From UBA724 sp964008075 (GTDB lineage: Bacteria; Bacteroidota; Bacteroidia; Flavobacteriales; Flavobacteriaceae), in contig CAXGAP010000003.1 of assembly GCA_964008075.1 (NCBI GenBank), positions 1 to 58,509 of the forward strand: a DNA stretch of 58,509 nucleotides, read 5' to 3'. Shown piece by piece: positions 35,682-43,673 of this stretch. Every line of letters begins with the position of its first letter. The stretch's first letter is position 1. Below the pieces are notes generated by a model. That model was not told where the DNA came from and did not search any database. It saw only the letters and a list, made by a program, of their open reading frames with translations. A program made the translations under genes and the position numbers.

Positions 35682-36627
35682 AAACGTCTAAAATAAAAAC
35701 AATAAATAAACCGATACCAATCCACAAGGTAGAAAAAAATAGATTGATTCCTGTAGATTCAATTGTTGTCGCTAGTTCATTTGGGTTGGTGAGCAAACGA
35801 AAATCAGACCATGGCCAAAGTATGGGAAGTGAGCCAATGATAAACCCAATGATTAATGCACTTAGCCTTGACTCAAAGCGAATAATGATGTAATGAAGTA
35901 GGTTGGAAATACTCACCAAACCAACAATAGAACCAACGATAAACACAACCAATATGGTGAGTAGCTCGTTGTGCTCTTGCGCCACAGCACTGAATCTAGA
36001 GGGGTTTTGAATGAGCTTTACAACGAATTCCCAAACTGCGTTGACAGCATCGACCAATAGAAGCGCATAGTTGCCCAAAATAATGAGTAAAAACGAGCCA
36101 GAAAGTCCAGGAAGTGTCATACCAATGATACTTACAAAGCCACAGAAAAAAACAAACAATAGATTCCTGTTTTCTGGAGCCGGTTCTAAAAACGTAAGTG
36201 TAACCCCGACCAGTAGTCCTACAAAACTAAATATATAGAGTTTCAACTCCCATTTCTTAAAATCTCTAATCAACAGAAGAACAGACATAACAACCATCCC
36301 AAAAAACAGAGCTTTTACATACTGCTCATAACGTATCAGAGCGATATCAAGTACTCTAGATACTGTAAAGTAGCTTAGTACAATCCCAAGAGCAATCAGC
36401 GAAAGAAACAAAGCGTTTGTGTATCGATAAAAGCGCTTAAATTTTCCTGTTATGAGCATAAAAAAAGCATTGAAATTCAGGCGTTTCAATGAGTGTAAAA
36501 ATTCAGGGTAAAAGCCAGTGACGATGGCAACAATACCCCCAGAAACACCTGGAACTTTGTTGGCAATACCCATCGCCAATCCTTTGACGACAAGTAAGAT
36601 ATTGTCATTTAGCCCCCTTTGATTCAC
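35662..36627 (-). CDS. DUF368 family membrane protein (polyprenyl-phosphate transporter family), copy 1
   Basis: A 321-residue polytopic membrane protein of about 8-10 transmembrane segments. Both DUF368 half-repeat signatures are visible: GLAMGIANKVPGVSGGIVAIV near the N-terminus and GMTLPGLSGSFLLIILGNY in the middle. The DUF368/PopT family has been shown in other bacteria to recycle undecaprenyl phosphate across the membrane for cell-wall synthesis; a role here is by homology. It differs well from its tandem neighbour, so it is an old paralogue. In copy 1 the N-terminal motif has NKVPGVSGG where copy 2 has ADLVPGVSGG. Confidence 0.85.
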   Translation of the reverse strand: MNQRGLNDNILLVVKGLAMGIANKVPGVSGGIVAIVTGFYPEFLHSLKRLNFNAFFMLITGKFKRFYRYTNALFLSLIALGIVLSYFTVSRVLDIALIRYEQYVKALFFGMVVMSVLLLIRDFKKWELKLYIFSFVGLLVGVTLTFLEPAPENRNLLFVFFCGFVSIIGMTLPGLSGSFLLIILGNYALLLVDAVNAVWEFVVKLIQNPSRFSAVAQEHNELLTILVVFIVGSIVGLVSISNLLHYIIIRFESRLSALIIGFIIGSLPILWPWSDFRLLTNPNELATTIESTGINLFFSTLWIGIGLFIVFILDVYDRIRQ

Positions 36628-36631
36628 TTGT

Positions 36632-37534
36632 TTAGTTTTTGCTTAATATGTGAAACGCATAAATAGTTGAAATTCCAAGCATGATAAAAAAAAGGCCAAT
36701 ACAAAAATCAGTGTTGCTATGGCTTATTTGTGGTAAAATAAATGAAGGATCTGGACTGTATGGCAATTGTTTTGTCCAAGGCCAAACTTTATACAAAGAA
36801 CCAAACATGAATCCAGACATTGTTGCAAGTAAGGTATCTCTTGCGCTGGCAAAGAGTTTTTCTGCCCAAAGTGCGAATAGTTTTATGCCAACGAGTGCCC
36901 CAAGTCCAAAAGCTGCGAGGTTGATAAACCCTTGTATTTGAAAAGAGCGAACCAGATCAATAGTTGACAGTGCAGTTTCATAAGCACCCAAAAGAACCAA
37001 AATAAATGAGCCTGAAATCCCTGGCAATATCATGGCAATAATCATTAGCATACCACATAAAAATAGGTAGGGCAGGGCTTGTATCGCATCAGCGGGTGTT
37101 AGAAATCCAATTAAAAATGATGTGATGCCACCCAAAATCAAGCATATGAATGTTGTTGCAGACCACTGTTTGACATTTTTACAGATTAAAATTGAACTCG
37201 CAAGAATTAATCCAAAGAAGAAGGACCATAGTGAGAGGGTGTAATTTTCTAAAAAGAACTGAATAATAGAACTCAAAAAAAGGATGCTCGTTGCAATTCC
37301 TAAAATAAGGGGAAGCAGAAAAGAGCCATTGATGTTTTGCCAAGCCTTCTTTCGGTTTGATCCCAATAGCTGCACTATTTCTTTTCCATTAACTCGATTG
37401 ATAGAAGAAATCAATTCTTCATAAATATTGGTAATTAAAGCAATCGTACCACCTGAAACACCAGGAACAAGGTCTGCTATTCCCATGGATATTCCTTTAA
37501 GATATACAATAAAAGCTGACTGATTGGAACTCAT
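36632..37534 (-). CDS. DUF368 family membrane protein (polyprenyl-phosphate transporter family), copy 2
   Basis: A 300-residue polytopic membrane protein with the DUF368 motifs KGISMGIADLVPGVSGGTIALI and MILPGISGSFILVLLGAYE. It is the first gene of the DUF368-DUF368-aroE run, 4 bp before copy 1. A TATTTTCG box ends 8 nt before its ATG. By family knowledge it should translocate undecaprenyl phosphate. Having two unlike copies side by side suggests divided roles, for example different polarity, partner or growth conditions. Confidence 0.87.
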   Translation of the reverse strand: MSSNQSAFIVYLKGISMGIADLVPGVSGGTIALITNIYEELISSINRVNGKEIVQLLGSNRKKAWQNINGSFLLPLILGIATSILFLSSIIQFFLENYTLSLWSFFFGLILASSILICKNVKQWSATTFICLILGGITSFLIGFLTPADAIQALPYLFLCGMLMIIAMILPGISGSFILVLLGAYETALSTIDLVRSFQIQGFINLAAFGLGALVGIKLFALWAEKLFASARDTLLATMSGFMFGSLYKVWPWTKQLPYSPDPSFILPQISHSNTDFCIGLFFIMLGISTIYAFHILSKN

Positions 37535-37542
37535 TGTTTAGG

Positions 37543-37550
37543 CGAAAATA
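37543..37550 (-). promoter_or_regulatory. -7-like promoter element of the DUF368-aroE run (TATTTTCG)
   Basis: On the minus strand TATTTTCG ends 8 nt before the first DUF368 start, one base off the consensus. A TTG lies 25 bp upstream, slightly beyond the usual spacing. Confidence 0.4.
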
Positions 37551-37566
37551 CGAAATAACAGCAGTA

Positions 37567-38958
37567 TTACACTTTCAATGATAGACTTTGCTTCACAAAA
37601 GAAGAACTCTTGAACTGTGGAAAGGTTTCATAGAAGTGGCTGAGTTGTTTTTCGTCTGCCATATAAGCGTTTTTGAGGTAGAACCTTGCCTCAAGTGATT
37701 GGGAGGAAATCAAATAAATACCACCTAGGCGAAAGTTGATTACACTGCTTTCAGCATGGAATTCTAATCCATGCTGTAATACTTCTATGGCTTTGGGATA
37801 GTCATGTGTTTCTTTGAGAACATCTGCCCATTTTACCCAAGTATCAACTTCATAATTCCCTAAATTGACACATTCTTGAAAACCATGATCAGCTTCTTCT
37901 AAAAAGCCTAATGTAAAGTTGATTTCAGCATATTTTTTCCATGTTGTGGCATTCACATTATCGATTTGGATTGATTTTTTGGCATAATAAAGCGCTTTTT
38001 TGTAGTCTTTATTGTCTCGGTAGGCATCGATCAAAGCGACCCATGCCTTGTCATACAAAGGGTCTACATTTAATGTCTTTTTAAAATACTGAATGGCAAG
38101 TTTAGTATTGCCTAACTCAATATGACAGAGTCCTACATGCAAGAGTGCAAAGGGGGTAGGTTCGTCAATTGACAAAGTCATTTCGAAGGCAAGTATGGCT
38201 TCATTATAGCACTTCATTTTCTGAAGTGTTTTACCCATTTCAAAATAGGCACCAATGAATTCATCATCACAAATGATTGCAAAATCATAGGATGACAACG
38301 CTTGTTTGAGCAAGCCTATACTTGCATATTGACGCCCCAACTGATGCCAAGCTATTTCGTTGAAAGGATTAGCTTGTAAATACTCATTGAGGAATTGAAT
38401 AGCACCATCTGGTTGTTCCAACGATTCAAAACAATAGATAATGTTGTACAATGCATGAGTGTCTCTTGGGTCTTCGCTGATACACTTAATAAAGTGCTCT
38501 TTCGCCATTGTATAACTATCTAAAAAAAGGTGTTCCATAGCCAACATGTTATGAAATTCAGCTTTACTATCGCAATATTTGAGCCCTTTGGTTAAAAACT
38601 GAATTGCCTCTTGATGTCTTTTGGTTTTTGAAAGAATAACTGCCTTGTGGATATAAACATATTCATTGTAGGGTTCCATCTCCCTGAGTTCATCGATAAG
38701 TATTTCAGCTTCATTAAAACGATTGTTGACCAACATCAGTTCGACGTGAAGAAGTTTTAAACCACTATTATCTGGATGTTGATTCTCACCAATTTCTATT
38801 GCTTTATATGCCAATCGTAAACTGCCAGAATCTATGTAAAATTGAACGATTTCTTCAAATTCAGTGGCGTCGAAAAAGTACACTTGATTTGACTGTAACA
38901 TCAACTCAAAACGGGCGAGTGGTGATTTGTGGTCTTTATTAAAATTCGGGTTTTTCAA
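37567..38958 (-). CDS. Tetratricopeptide repeat protein
   Basis: A 463-residue protein made almost wholly of TPR units (about eleven), for example EFHNMLAMEHLFLDSYTMAKEHFIKC, DPRDTHALYNIIYCFESLEQPDGA and PFALLHVGLCHIELGNTKLAIQYF. No signal peptide, so a cytoplasmic scaffold or adaptor; the partner is unknown. The only start before the first repeat is a TTG (no ATG in the upstream frame), so the exact N-terminus is uncertain. The run continues from the aminotransferase gene, with an 81-bp AT-rich gap holding only a weak TAACTTTA box. Confidence 0.85.
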   Translation of the reverse strand: MKNPNFNKDHKSPLARFELMLQSNQVYFFDATEFEEIVQFYIDSGSLRLAYKAIEIGENQHPDNSGLKLLHVELMLVNNRFNEAEILIDELREMEPYNEYVYIHKAVILSKTKRHQEAIQFLTKGLKYCDSKAEFHNMLAMEHLFLDSYTMAKEHFIKCISEDPRDTHALYNIIYCFESLEQPDGAIQFLNEYLQANPFNEIAWHQLGRQYASIGLLKQALSSYDFAIICDDEFIGAYFEMGKTLQKMKCYNEAILAFEMTLSIDEPTPFALLHVGLCHIELGNTKLAIQYFKKTLNVDPLYDKAWVALIDAYRDNKDYKKALYYAKKSIQIDNVNATTWKKYAEINFTLGFLEEADHGFQECVNLGNYEVDTWVKWADVLKETHDYPKAIEVLQHGLEFHAESSVINFRLGGIYLISSQSLEARFYLKNAYMADEKQLSHFYETFPQFKSSSFVKQSLSLKV

Positions 38959-39039
38959 ATGTTTTAAATTCTTACTATAAAGTTAACTGCTTGATGGTTT
39001 AGAATGAAATAAACAATTTTTTTGTTTTTAACAATTTAA

Positions 39040-40230
39040 TCAACAGATTTCATCAAGTATATTTAAGATGATATCGCAGCCTTTTTTCAATTCTTTTTTA
39101 GATATTGTCAACGGGGGTGTAATTCGAACGGCTCGCTTTTCAAACAGCAAAAAAAACAGCAATAACCCTCTTTCTAAGGCAATTCTAACCAGTTCTTTTG
39201 CAAGCTCTTCAGAGGTCATGATCAAGGCTATCATGAGTCCCTTTCCTCGAACTTCTTCGATCCCTTTGTGTTGAAGGTATTCCCGAATGAATGTTTCTTT
39301 TTCAAGCGTTTGAGCCATCAAATTACTTTGCAAAAGCGTTTTTAATGTCGCATGACATGCTGCTGCAATGACAGGATGCCCTCCAAAAGTGGTGATATGT
39401 CCCAGAATTGGCTTGTCTTGTAAGAGATCCATAAGTTCTTTGGAAGAACAGAATGCACCAACTGGAAATCCACCACCCAAACCTTTTCCAGTCACAAATA
39501 TATCTGGAATCATATCAAAGTGTTCAAAGGCAAATAGTTTGCCTGTTCGACCCATACCTGGTTGAATTTCATCTAAGATGAGCAACGCTCCAACTTTGTT
39601 GCATTGTTCTCTGATTGCTTTCATATAGGCTTTGGATGGAACGATAAATCCTGCACCACCTTGTACTGTCTCTAGTATGACTGCAGCAGTTTTGGTATTG
39701 ATTTTTTCAATACCGTCAAAGTCATTAAACTCTATGTAAGATGTTCCAGGTATCAGTGGTCGATAAGCTCTTTTTCGCTCTTCATTCCCCATTACACTCA
39801 TTGCTCCTTGCGTGTTGCCATGATAGGCATTATTGGCAGCTATAATATTTTGTCTGCCAGTTGCCCTTTTCGCTAGCTTGAGTGCTCCCTCAATTCCCTC
39901 AGCTCCAGAGTTTGTGAGATATGTGCAAGAAAGTTTTTTGGGCAAGTGATCAGCCAACAGTTTGACTAGTTTTACAGGTTCGTTTTGTACAAATTCACCA
40001 TACACCATGACGTGGAGATATTTTCTCATTTGACCACGAACTGCACGAATTACTTTGGGATGACAATGTCCCAGGGTGCAAGCAGAAACACCTGCTACAA
40101 AATCGAGATACTTCTTATTGTTTATATCGATGATATAACTGCCACGCGCCTTCTTTATTTCAAGCCCAATGGGTTGCGCTGTTGTTTGCGCTTGATGGGT
40201 GAAGAAAAAATCTCGAATTGTTTGTCTCAT
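39040..40230 (-). CDS. Class III aminotransferase, acetylornithine/ornithine/4-aminobutyrate type
   Basis: A 396-residue PLP enzyme. The N-terminal part has YIIDINNKKYLDFVAGVSACTLGHCHP, cofactor contacts are in TNSGAEGIEGALKLAK, LILDEIQPGMGRTGKLFAFEHF holds the pyridine-binding Asp, and the Schiff-base lysine is in VTGKGLGGGFPVGA. Exact substrate is not readable; it differs clearly from the rocD enzyme at 47-48 kb. It lies in a purA-OstA-aminotransferase run with an 18-bp gap. Confidence 0.9.
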   Translation of the reverse strand: MRQTIRDFFFTHQAQTTAQPIGLEIKKARGSYIIDINNKKYLDFVAGVSACTLGHCHPKVIRAVRGQMRKYLHVMVYGEFVQNEPVKLVKLLADHLPKKLSCTYLTNSGAEGIEGALKLAKRATGRQNIIAANNAYHGNTQGAMSVMGNEERKRAYRPLIPGTSYIEFNDFDGIEKINTKTAAVILETVQGGAGFIVPSKAYMKAIREQCNKVGALLILDEIQPGMGRTGKLFAFEHFDMIPDIFVTGKGLGGGFPVGAFCSSKELMDLLQDKPILGHITTFGGHPVIAAACHATLKTLLQSNLMAQTLEKETFIREYLQHKGIEEVRGKGLMIALIMTSEELAKELVRIALERGLLLFFLLFEKRAVRITPPLTISKKELKKGCDIILNILDEIC

Positions 40231-40248
40231 CTCATTATAAGTTTGCTA

Positions 40249-41883
40249 TCAGGGAAGATTTTGATTGCTTTTGTGTTTGATGGCTTTTAATTTTTCCTTT
40301 GTCGTTTCAATCACTAAATCATTTTTTGATAAAATCATTTCATCACCACGCCAATAAAAACCTGGTAGTTTCTGATCATTGAGTGGCAGTTCATCGATTG
40401 GATAAACAGCTCCATCAGGCCTACTTAAAAAAGAAATAGACTGAATTTGATTGTCTTTCATCTGAAGTCGCATGGTACTGCTAATGGCCTTATCGATTCC
40501 AATTAAATCTTTAGTTGTGTCATCATACAAATAATACAACATTTCAGCATTTTTATCGATATCAATCGTCTTTAGATCATTGTCCTCAAAATTGCCAAGC
40601 AAATAAATACCTTTCATTTGATTAAATTGAAGAGGGTTGAGAGAATCTTGCTCAGCAACTATGGCATTGTTAAAAATCTTAAGCGAATCAATAGCATTCG
40701 TAGTTGAGTCTGTCAATAGATGAATCAAATCTCCACTTATTTGTGTTTTTGCAGACCACAGAACAGGGTTTCTCTTAGTCATATCACTAGCCGATAACAG
40801 CTGTGATTCTCGATCGCCAATAGGGAAGCGCAGCAGCTGAATAAGCCCTGATTTTTGATCTACGTGTATCGAATCGGAAACCCCACTTAGGTTTGTTTTA
40901 TAAATGCGAACACCATAATAGCCTGTGAGTATTCTGTTCTCTATCGGACCTGTACCCAATAGTGTATCTGCGTGGATATACAGGGAGTCTCTATTCACCA
41001 GTTTTACTGCAATAGGGTTTTGGGTTACAATCGCGGAATCCTTGTCTTTAAATACTTCTCCATAATCTCCACGAATGACATTATTTCCAATGGTATCAGT
41101 GATTTGTACGTTTCTACTTGCTGCTACATACTGTATATGATCATCGAAATAAATGCTATCTCCTTTGATGTTTCTTAGGTTGTAGTCGACAGTTGCTCGG
41201 TCTTGGAAATACCCTTTTTTTTGGTTTGAATCAAAAAAACCTCGATTGCAAAACACATCATAGCTTTCTCCGTTGATTGTTGTTGCCCCATAAAAATAAG
41301 CGTGACGAACTACAGTGTAATAGTCCATTCTCTGCGAAAAAATAGTGAAAGTGGGGTCTGTTACCTTGACGTTGGAGATGAATTCATATTTTTTATCATT
41401 AACAACATAAGTGCCAGATTGACTCCGAATCACTGTTTCTTCACTTGTGATTTCACCAGTGGTTTGGTAATATGCCTCTTGTTTTTTTCGATCAAAAAAA
41501 AGCGAATCTGTTCGCAAGATGGACTCATTGTTTTCAAGTTCTACTTTGTGTTTGGCAATGGCGAGTTTTGTAATTCCACTATACTCAATATATTCACTAT
41601 TTAGCTTTAAACTATCACCTTGTTTGACAACTACATTTCCTTCTGCTTCAAATGAGTTTTCAGTTTCATAAAAGTATGCTACATCAGACCAGATGTCCAT
41701 TCCATCATGATGAAGATGCACACGAACCTTAGCATTCGATTTTAGGATTTTGGCGTCGGGAAACAACTTTTCGTTTACTTCAAATGAAGCAGCCTGACGA
41801 ATGTCAACTTTTTTTGTTTCTTGCCCATAACCAATGGCAAGTGTCAAAAACAAAAAAAAGATTAGATGTGGATGCTTTGACAA
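40249..41883 (-). CDS. OstA-like protein (LptA/LptD N-terminal type), secreted
   Basis: A 544-residue exported protein with a signal (LIFFLFLTLAIGYGQ) and repeated beta-jellyroll strands of the OstA/LptA type, as in ENSFEAEGNVVVKQGDSLKLNSEYIEYSG, ILRTDSLFFDRKKQEAYYQTTGEI and DSIYFDDHIQYVAAS. Such domains form the periplasmic LPS bridge to the outer membrane; a barrel is absent. It could take part in lipopolysaccharide transport. No ATG precedes the signal, so a TTG start is inferred; the upstream frame is closed. Confidence 0.85.
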   Translation of the reverse strand: MSKHPHLIFFLFLTLAIGYGQETKKVDIRQAASFEVNEKLFPDAKILKSNAKVRVHLHHDGMDIWSDVAYFYETENSFEAEGNVVVKQGDSLKLNSEYIEYSGITKLAIAKHKVELENNESILRTDSLFFDRKKQEAYYQTTGEITSEETVIRSQSGTYVVNDKKYEFISNVKVTDPTFTIFSQRMDYYTVVRHAYFYGATTINGESYDVFCNRGFFDSNQKKGYFQDRATVDYNLRNIKGDSIYFDDHIQYVAASRNVQITDTIGNNVIRGDYGEVFKDKDSAIVTQNPIAVKLVNRDSLYIHADTLLGTGPIENRILTGYYGVRIYKTNLSGVSDSIHVDQKSGLIQLLRFPIGDRESQLLSASDMTKRNPVLWSAKTQISGDLIHLLTDSTTNAIDSLKIFNNAIVAEQDSLNPLQFNQMKGIYLLGNFEDNDLKTIDIDKNAEMLYYLYDDTTKDLIGIDKAISSTMRLQMKDNQIQSISFLSRPDGAVYPIDELPLNDQKLPGFYWRGDEMILSKNDLVIETTKEKLKAIKHKSNQNLP

Positions 41884-41913
41884 TATTCAATTGGTTTTTC
41901 ACGTTTCTACTAC

Positions 41914-43188
41914 TTATAGAAAAATAGTTTGCTTTCGATCTGGCCCAACAGACACAAGTCGAATGGGAGTTTCCAGAAAATTTTCAATAAATGCAACATA
42001 TTCTTTCAATTGAGAAGGCAGCTCATCAAAAGATGTACATAGAGTAATATCCTCTAGCCAACCATTCATCTCGATGTATTTTGGATTAAGGTTTTCTTCT
42101 TCAAGTGAAAACGGCAAGTGATGAATCGTTTCCCCACGATAATCATACGATGTACAAATCTTAAGCTTGTCAATTCCTGAAAGTACATCGCCTTTCATCA
42201 TCATCAGTTGCGTAACACCATTGACTTTTACAGTATATTTTAGTGCGACCAAATCAAGCCAACCACATCTTCTAGGACGACCAGTTGTTGCACCAAACTC
42301 ATTCCCAACTTTAGCAATTTGTTCCCCAGTTTCATCAAATAATTCTGTCGGAAATGGTCCACTGCCAACACGAGTTGTGTAGGCCTTAAAGATGCCAAAT
42401 ATGTCTTCAATTTTATTGGGCGCAACACCTAAGCCAGTGCATGCCCCAGCTGCAGTTGTGTTGGAGGAAGTCACAAAAGGGTATGTGCCAAAGTCAATAT
42501 CCAACAATGACCCCTGCGCCCCTTCAGCGAGGATTTTTTTGTTATCTGCTTGTGCATTTGCCAGAACAGATTCACTGTCTACAAAACTGAGTTTGTCGCA
42601 TATAAAGTCAATCGAAGCAAAAAAATCGGACTCTAATTTTTGAAGATCATATGCAAGGTCAACTTTATAAAAATCAATGAGTTCTTCATGTTTGTTTGCA
42701 AGTTCACGGTATTTTTCTTTCCAGTTTGGAAATTCTAAATCTCCAATTCGAATTCCATTGCGACCTGTTTTGTCCATATAAGTTGGTCCAATTCCTTTAA
42801 GTGTTGAGCCAATTTTCTTAGATCCTTTTGATTTTTCAGATGCAGCATCAAGAAGTCGATGCGTGGGTAGTATCAAATGAGCTTTTCTGGAAATGAGTAA
42901 AGATTTACGATAATCAATTTGAAATTTGTCAAGATTTACAAGTTCTTTTCTAAAAATCACAGGATCAATAACGACCCCATTTCCTACAAGATTCAATGCA
43001 TTTGGGTGAAAAATCCCTGATGGGATGGTGTGCAAAACATGCTTAATTCCGTCGAATTTCAGCGTATGTCCTGCGTTTGGTCCTCCCTGAAAACGAGCAA
43101 TGATATCATAATTTTTTGTCAATACATCGACAATCTTCCCTTTTCCTTCATCTCCCCATTGCAGTCCAAGGAGTAAATCTAACCCCAT
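41914..43188 (-). CDS. purA: Adenylosuccinate synthetase
   Basis: A 424-residue GTP-dependent enzyme joining aspartate to IMP on the way to AMP. The P-loop-like GLQWGDEGKGKIVDVL is at the N-terminus. GGPNAGHTLKFDGIKHVLHTIPSGI holds the catalytic His, then GSTLKGIGPTYMDKTGRNGIRIGDL, LAEGAQGSLLDIDFGTYPFVTSS and TGRPRRCGWLDLVALKY. Complete. Its product goes to PurB at 3-4.5 kb. It follows the Fur-family gene by 2 bp. Confidence 0.98.
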   Translation of the reverse strand: MGLDLLLGLQWGDEGKGKIVDVLTKNYDIIARFQGGPNAGHTLKFDGIKHVLHTIPSGIFHPNALNLVGNGVVIDPVIFRKELVNLDKFQIDYRKSLLISRKAHLILPTHRLLDAASEKSKGSKKIGSTLKGIGPTYMDKTGRNGIRIGDLEFPNWKEKYRELANKHEELIDFYKVDLAYDLQKLESDFFASIDFICDKLSFVDSESVLANAQADNKKILAEGAQGSLLDIDFGTYPFVTSSNTTAAGACTGLGVAPNKIEDIFGIFKAYTTRVGSGPFPTELFDETGEQIAKVGNEFGATTGRPRRCGWLDLVALKYTVKVNGVTQLMMMKGDVLSGIDKLKICTSYDYRGETIHHLPFSLEEENLNPKYIEMNGWLEDITLCTSFDELPSQLKEYVAFIENFLETPIRLVSVGPDRKQTIFL

Positions 43189-43190
43189 AT

Positions 43191-43631
43191 TTATTTCTTA
43201 ATGTTTGTTTTAGTTGCATAGAAGTAAAGAGAATGATTATGAATGTTCACACCAAAAACTTCTTCTATACTTTTTTTAATCATTTGAATTCTAGGATCAC
43301 AAAATTCTTTTACCTCACCTGTATCAGTAAAAATGATGTGATCGTGTTGACTGTCAAAATAAGACTTTTCGTATTGCGCATGTTGAGGGCCAAACTGATG
43401 TTTTCGAACAAGGCCACAGTCGAGGAGTAACTCAATGGTATTATACAAAGTCGCTCTGCTCACTCTGTACTTCTTTTCTTTCATTTTCAAATACAAAGAT
43501 TCGATATCAAAATGATCATCATTTCGATAGATTTCCTCTAGAATGGCAAAACGCTCAGGTGTTTTTCGATGTCCGTTTTTATCTAAAAACGCAATAAAAA
43601 CATCTCGAACAATTTCTTGATTTTTATCCAT
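43191..43631 (-). CDS. Fur-family transcriptional regulator
   Basis: A 146-residue regulator with a winged helix (GHRKTPERFAILEEIY through YRVSRATLYNTIELLLDCGLV) and a C-terminal dimerisation domain. Putative metal ligands are His40, His84, His96, His98 (HDHI) and His131 (HNHSL). The first structural-zinc CxxC pair of classical Fur is replaced by FTDT (101-104), and only Cys111 remains. Whether it senses iron, zinc or peroxide cannot be told. The start at MDKNQEI is chosen over an upstream ATG because the promoter lies between them. Directly upstream of purA (2-bp gap). Confidence 0.9.
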   Translation of the reverse strand: MDKNQEIVRDVFIAFLDKNGHRKTPERFAILEEIYRNDDHFDIESLYLKMKEKKYRVSRATLYNTIELLLDCGLVRKHQFGPQHAQYEKSYFDSQHDHIIFTDTGEVKEFCDPRIQMIKKSIEEVFGVNIHNHSLYFYATKTNIKK

Positions 43632-43640
43632 GATATATTG

Positions 43641-43673
43641 CAAATTTACATAGGTTTTTTTACTCTCTAACAA
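43641..43673 (-). promoter_or_regulatory. Promoter of the Fur-family gene (TTG, 22 bp, TAAATTTG)
   Basis: On the minus strand TTG (43673-43671) and TAAATTTG (43648-43641) match the consensus with 22 bp spacing. The -7 box ends 9 nt before the ATG, and the -33 element lies inside the last codons of rsh, so the regulator and purA can be expressed apart from rsh. Confidence 0.62.

Noticed and set aside
35662..37534. Recent tandem duplication of the DUF368 genes
   Set aside because: The two proteins share motifs but differ along most of their length, so the duplication, if local, is old.
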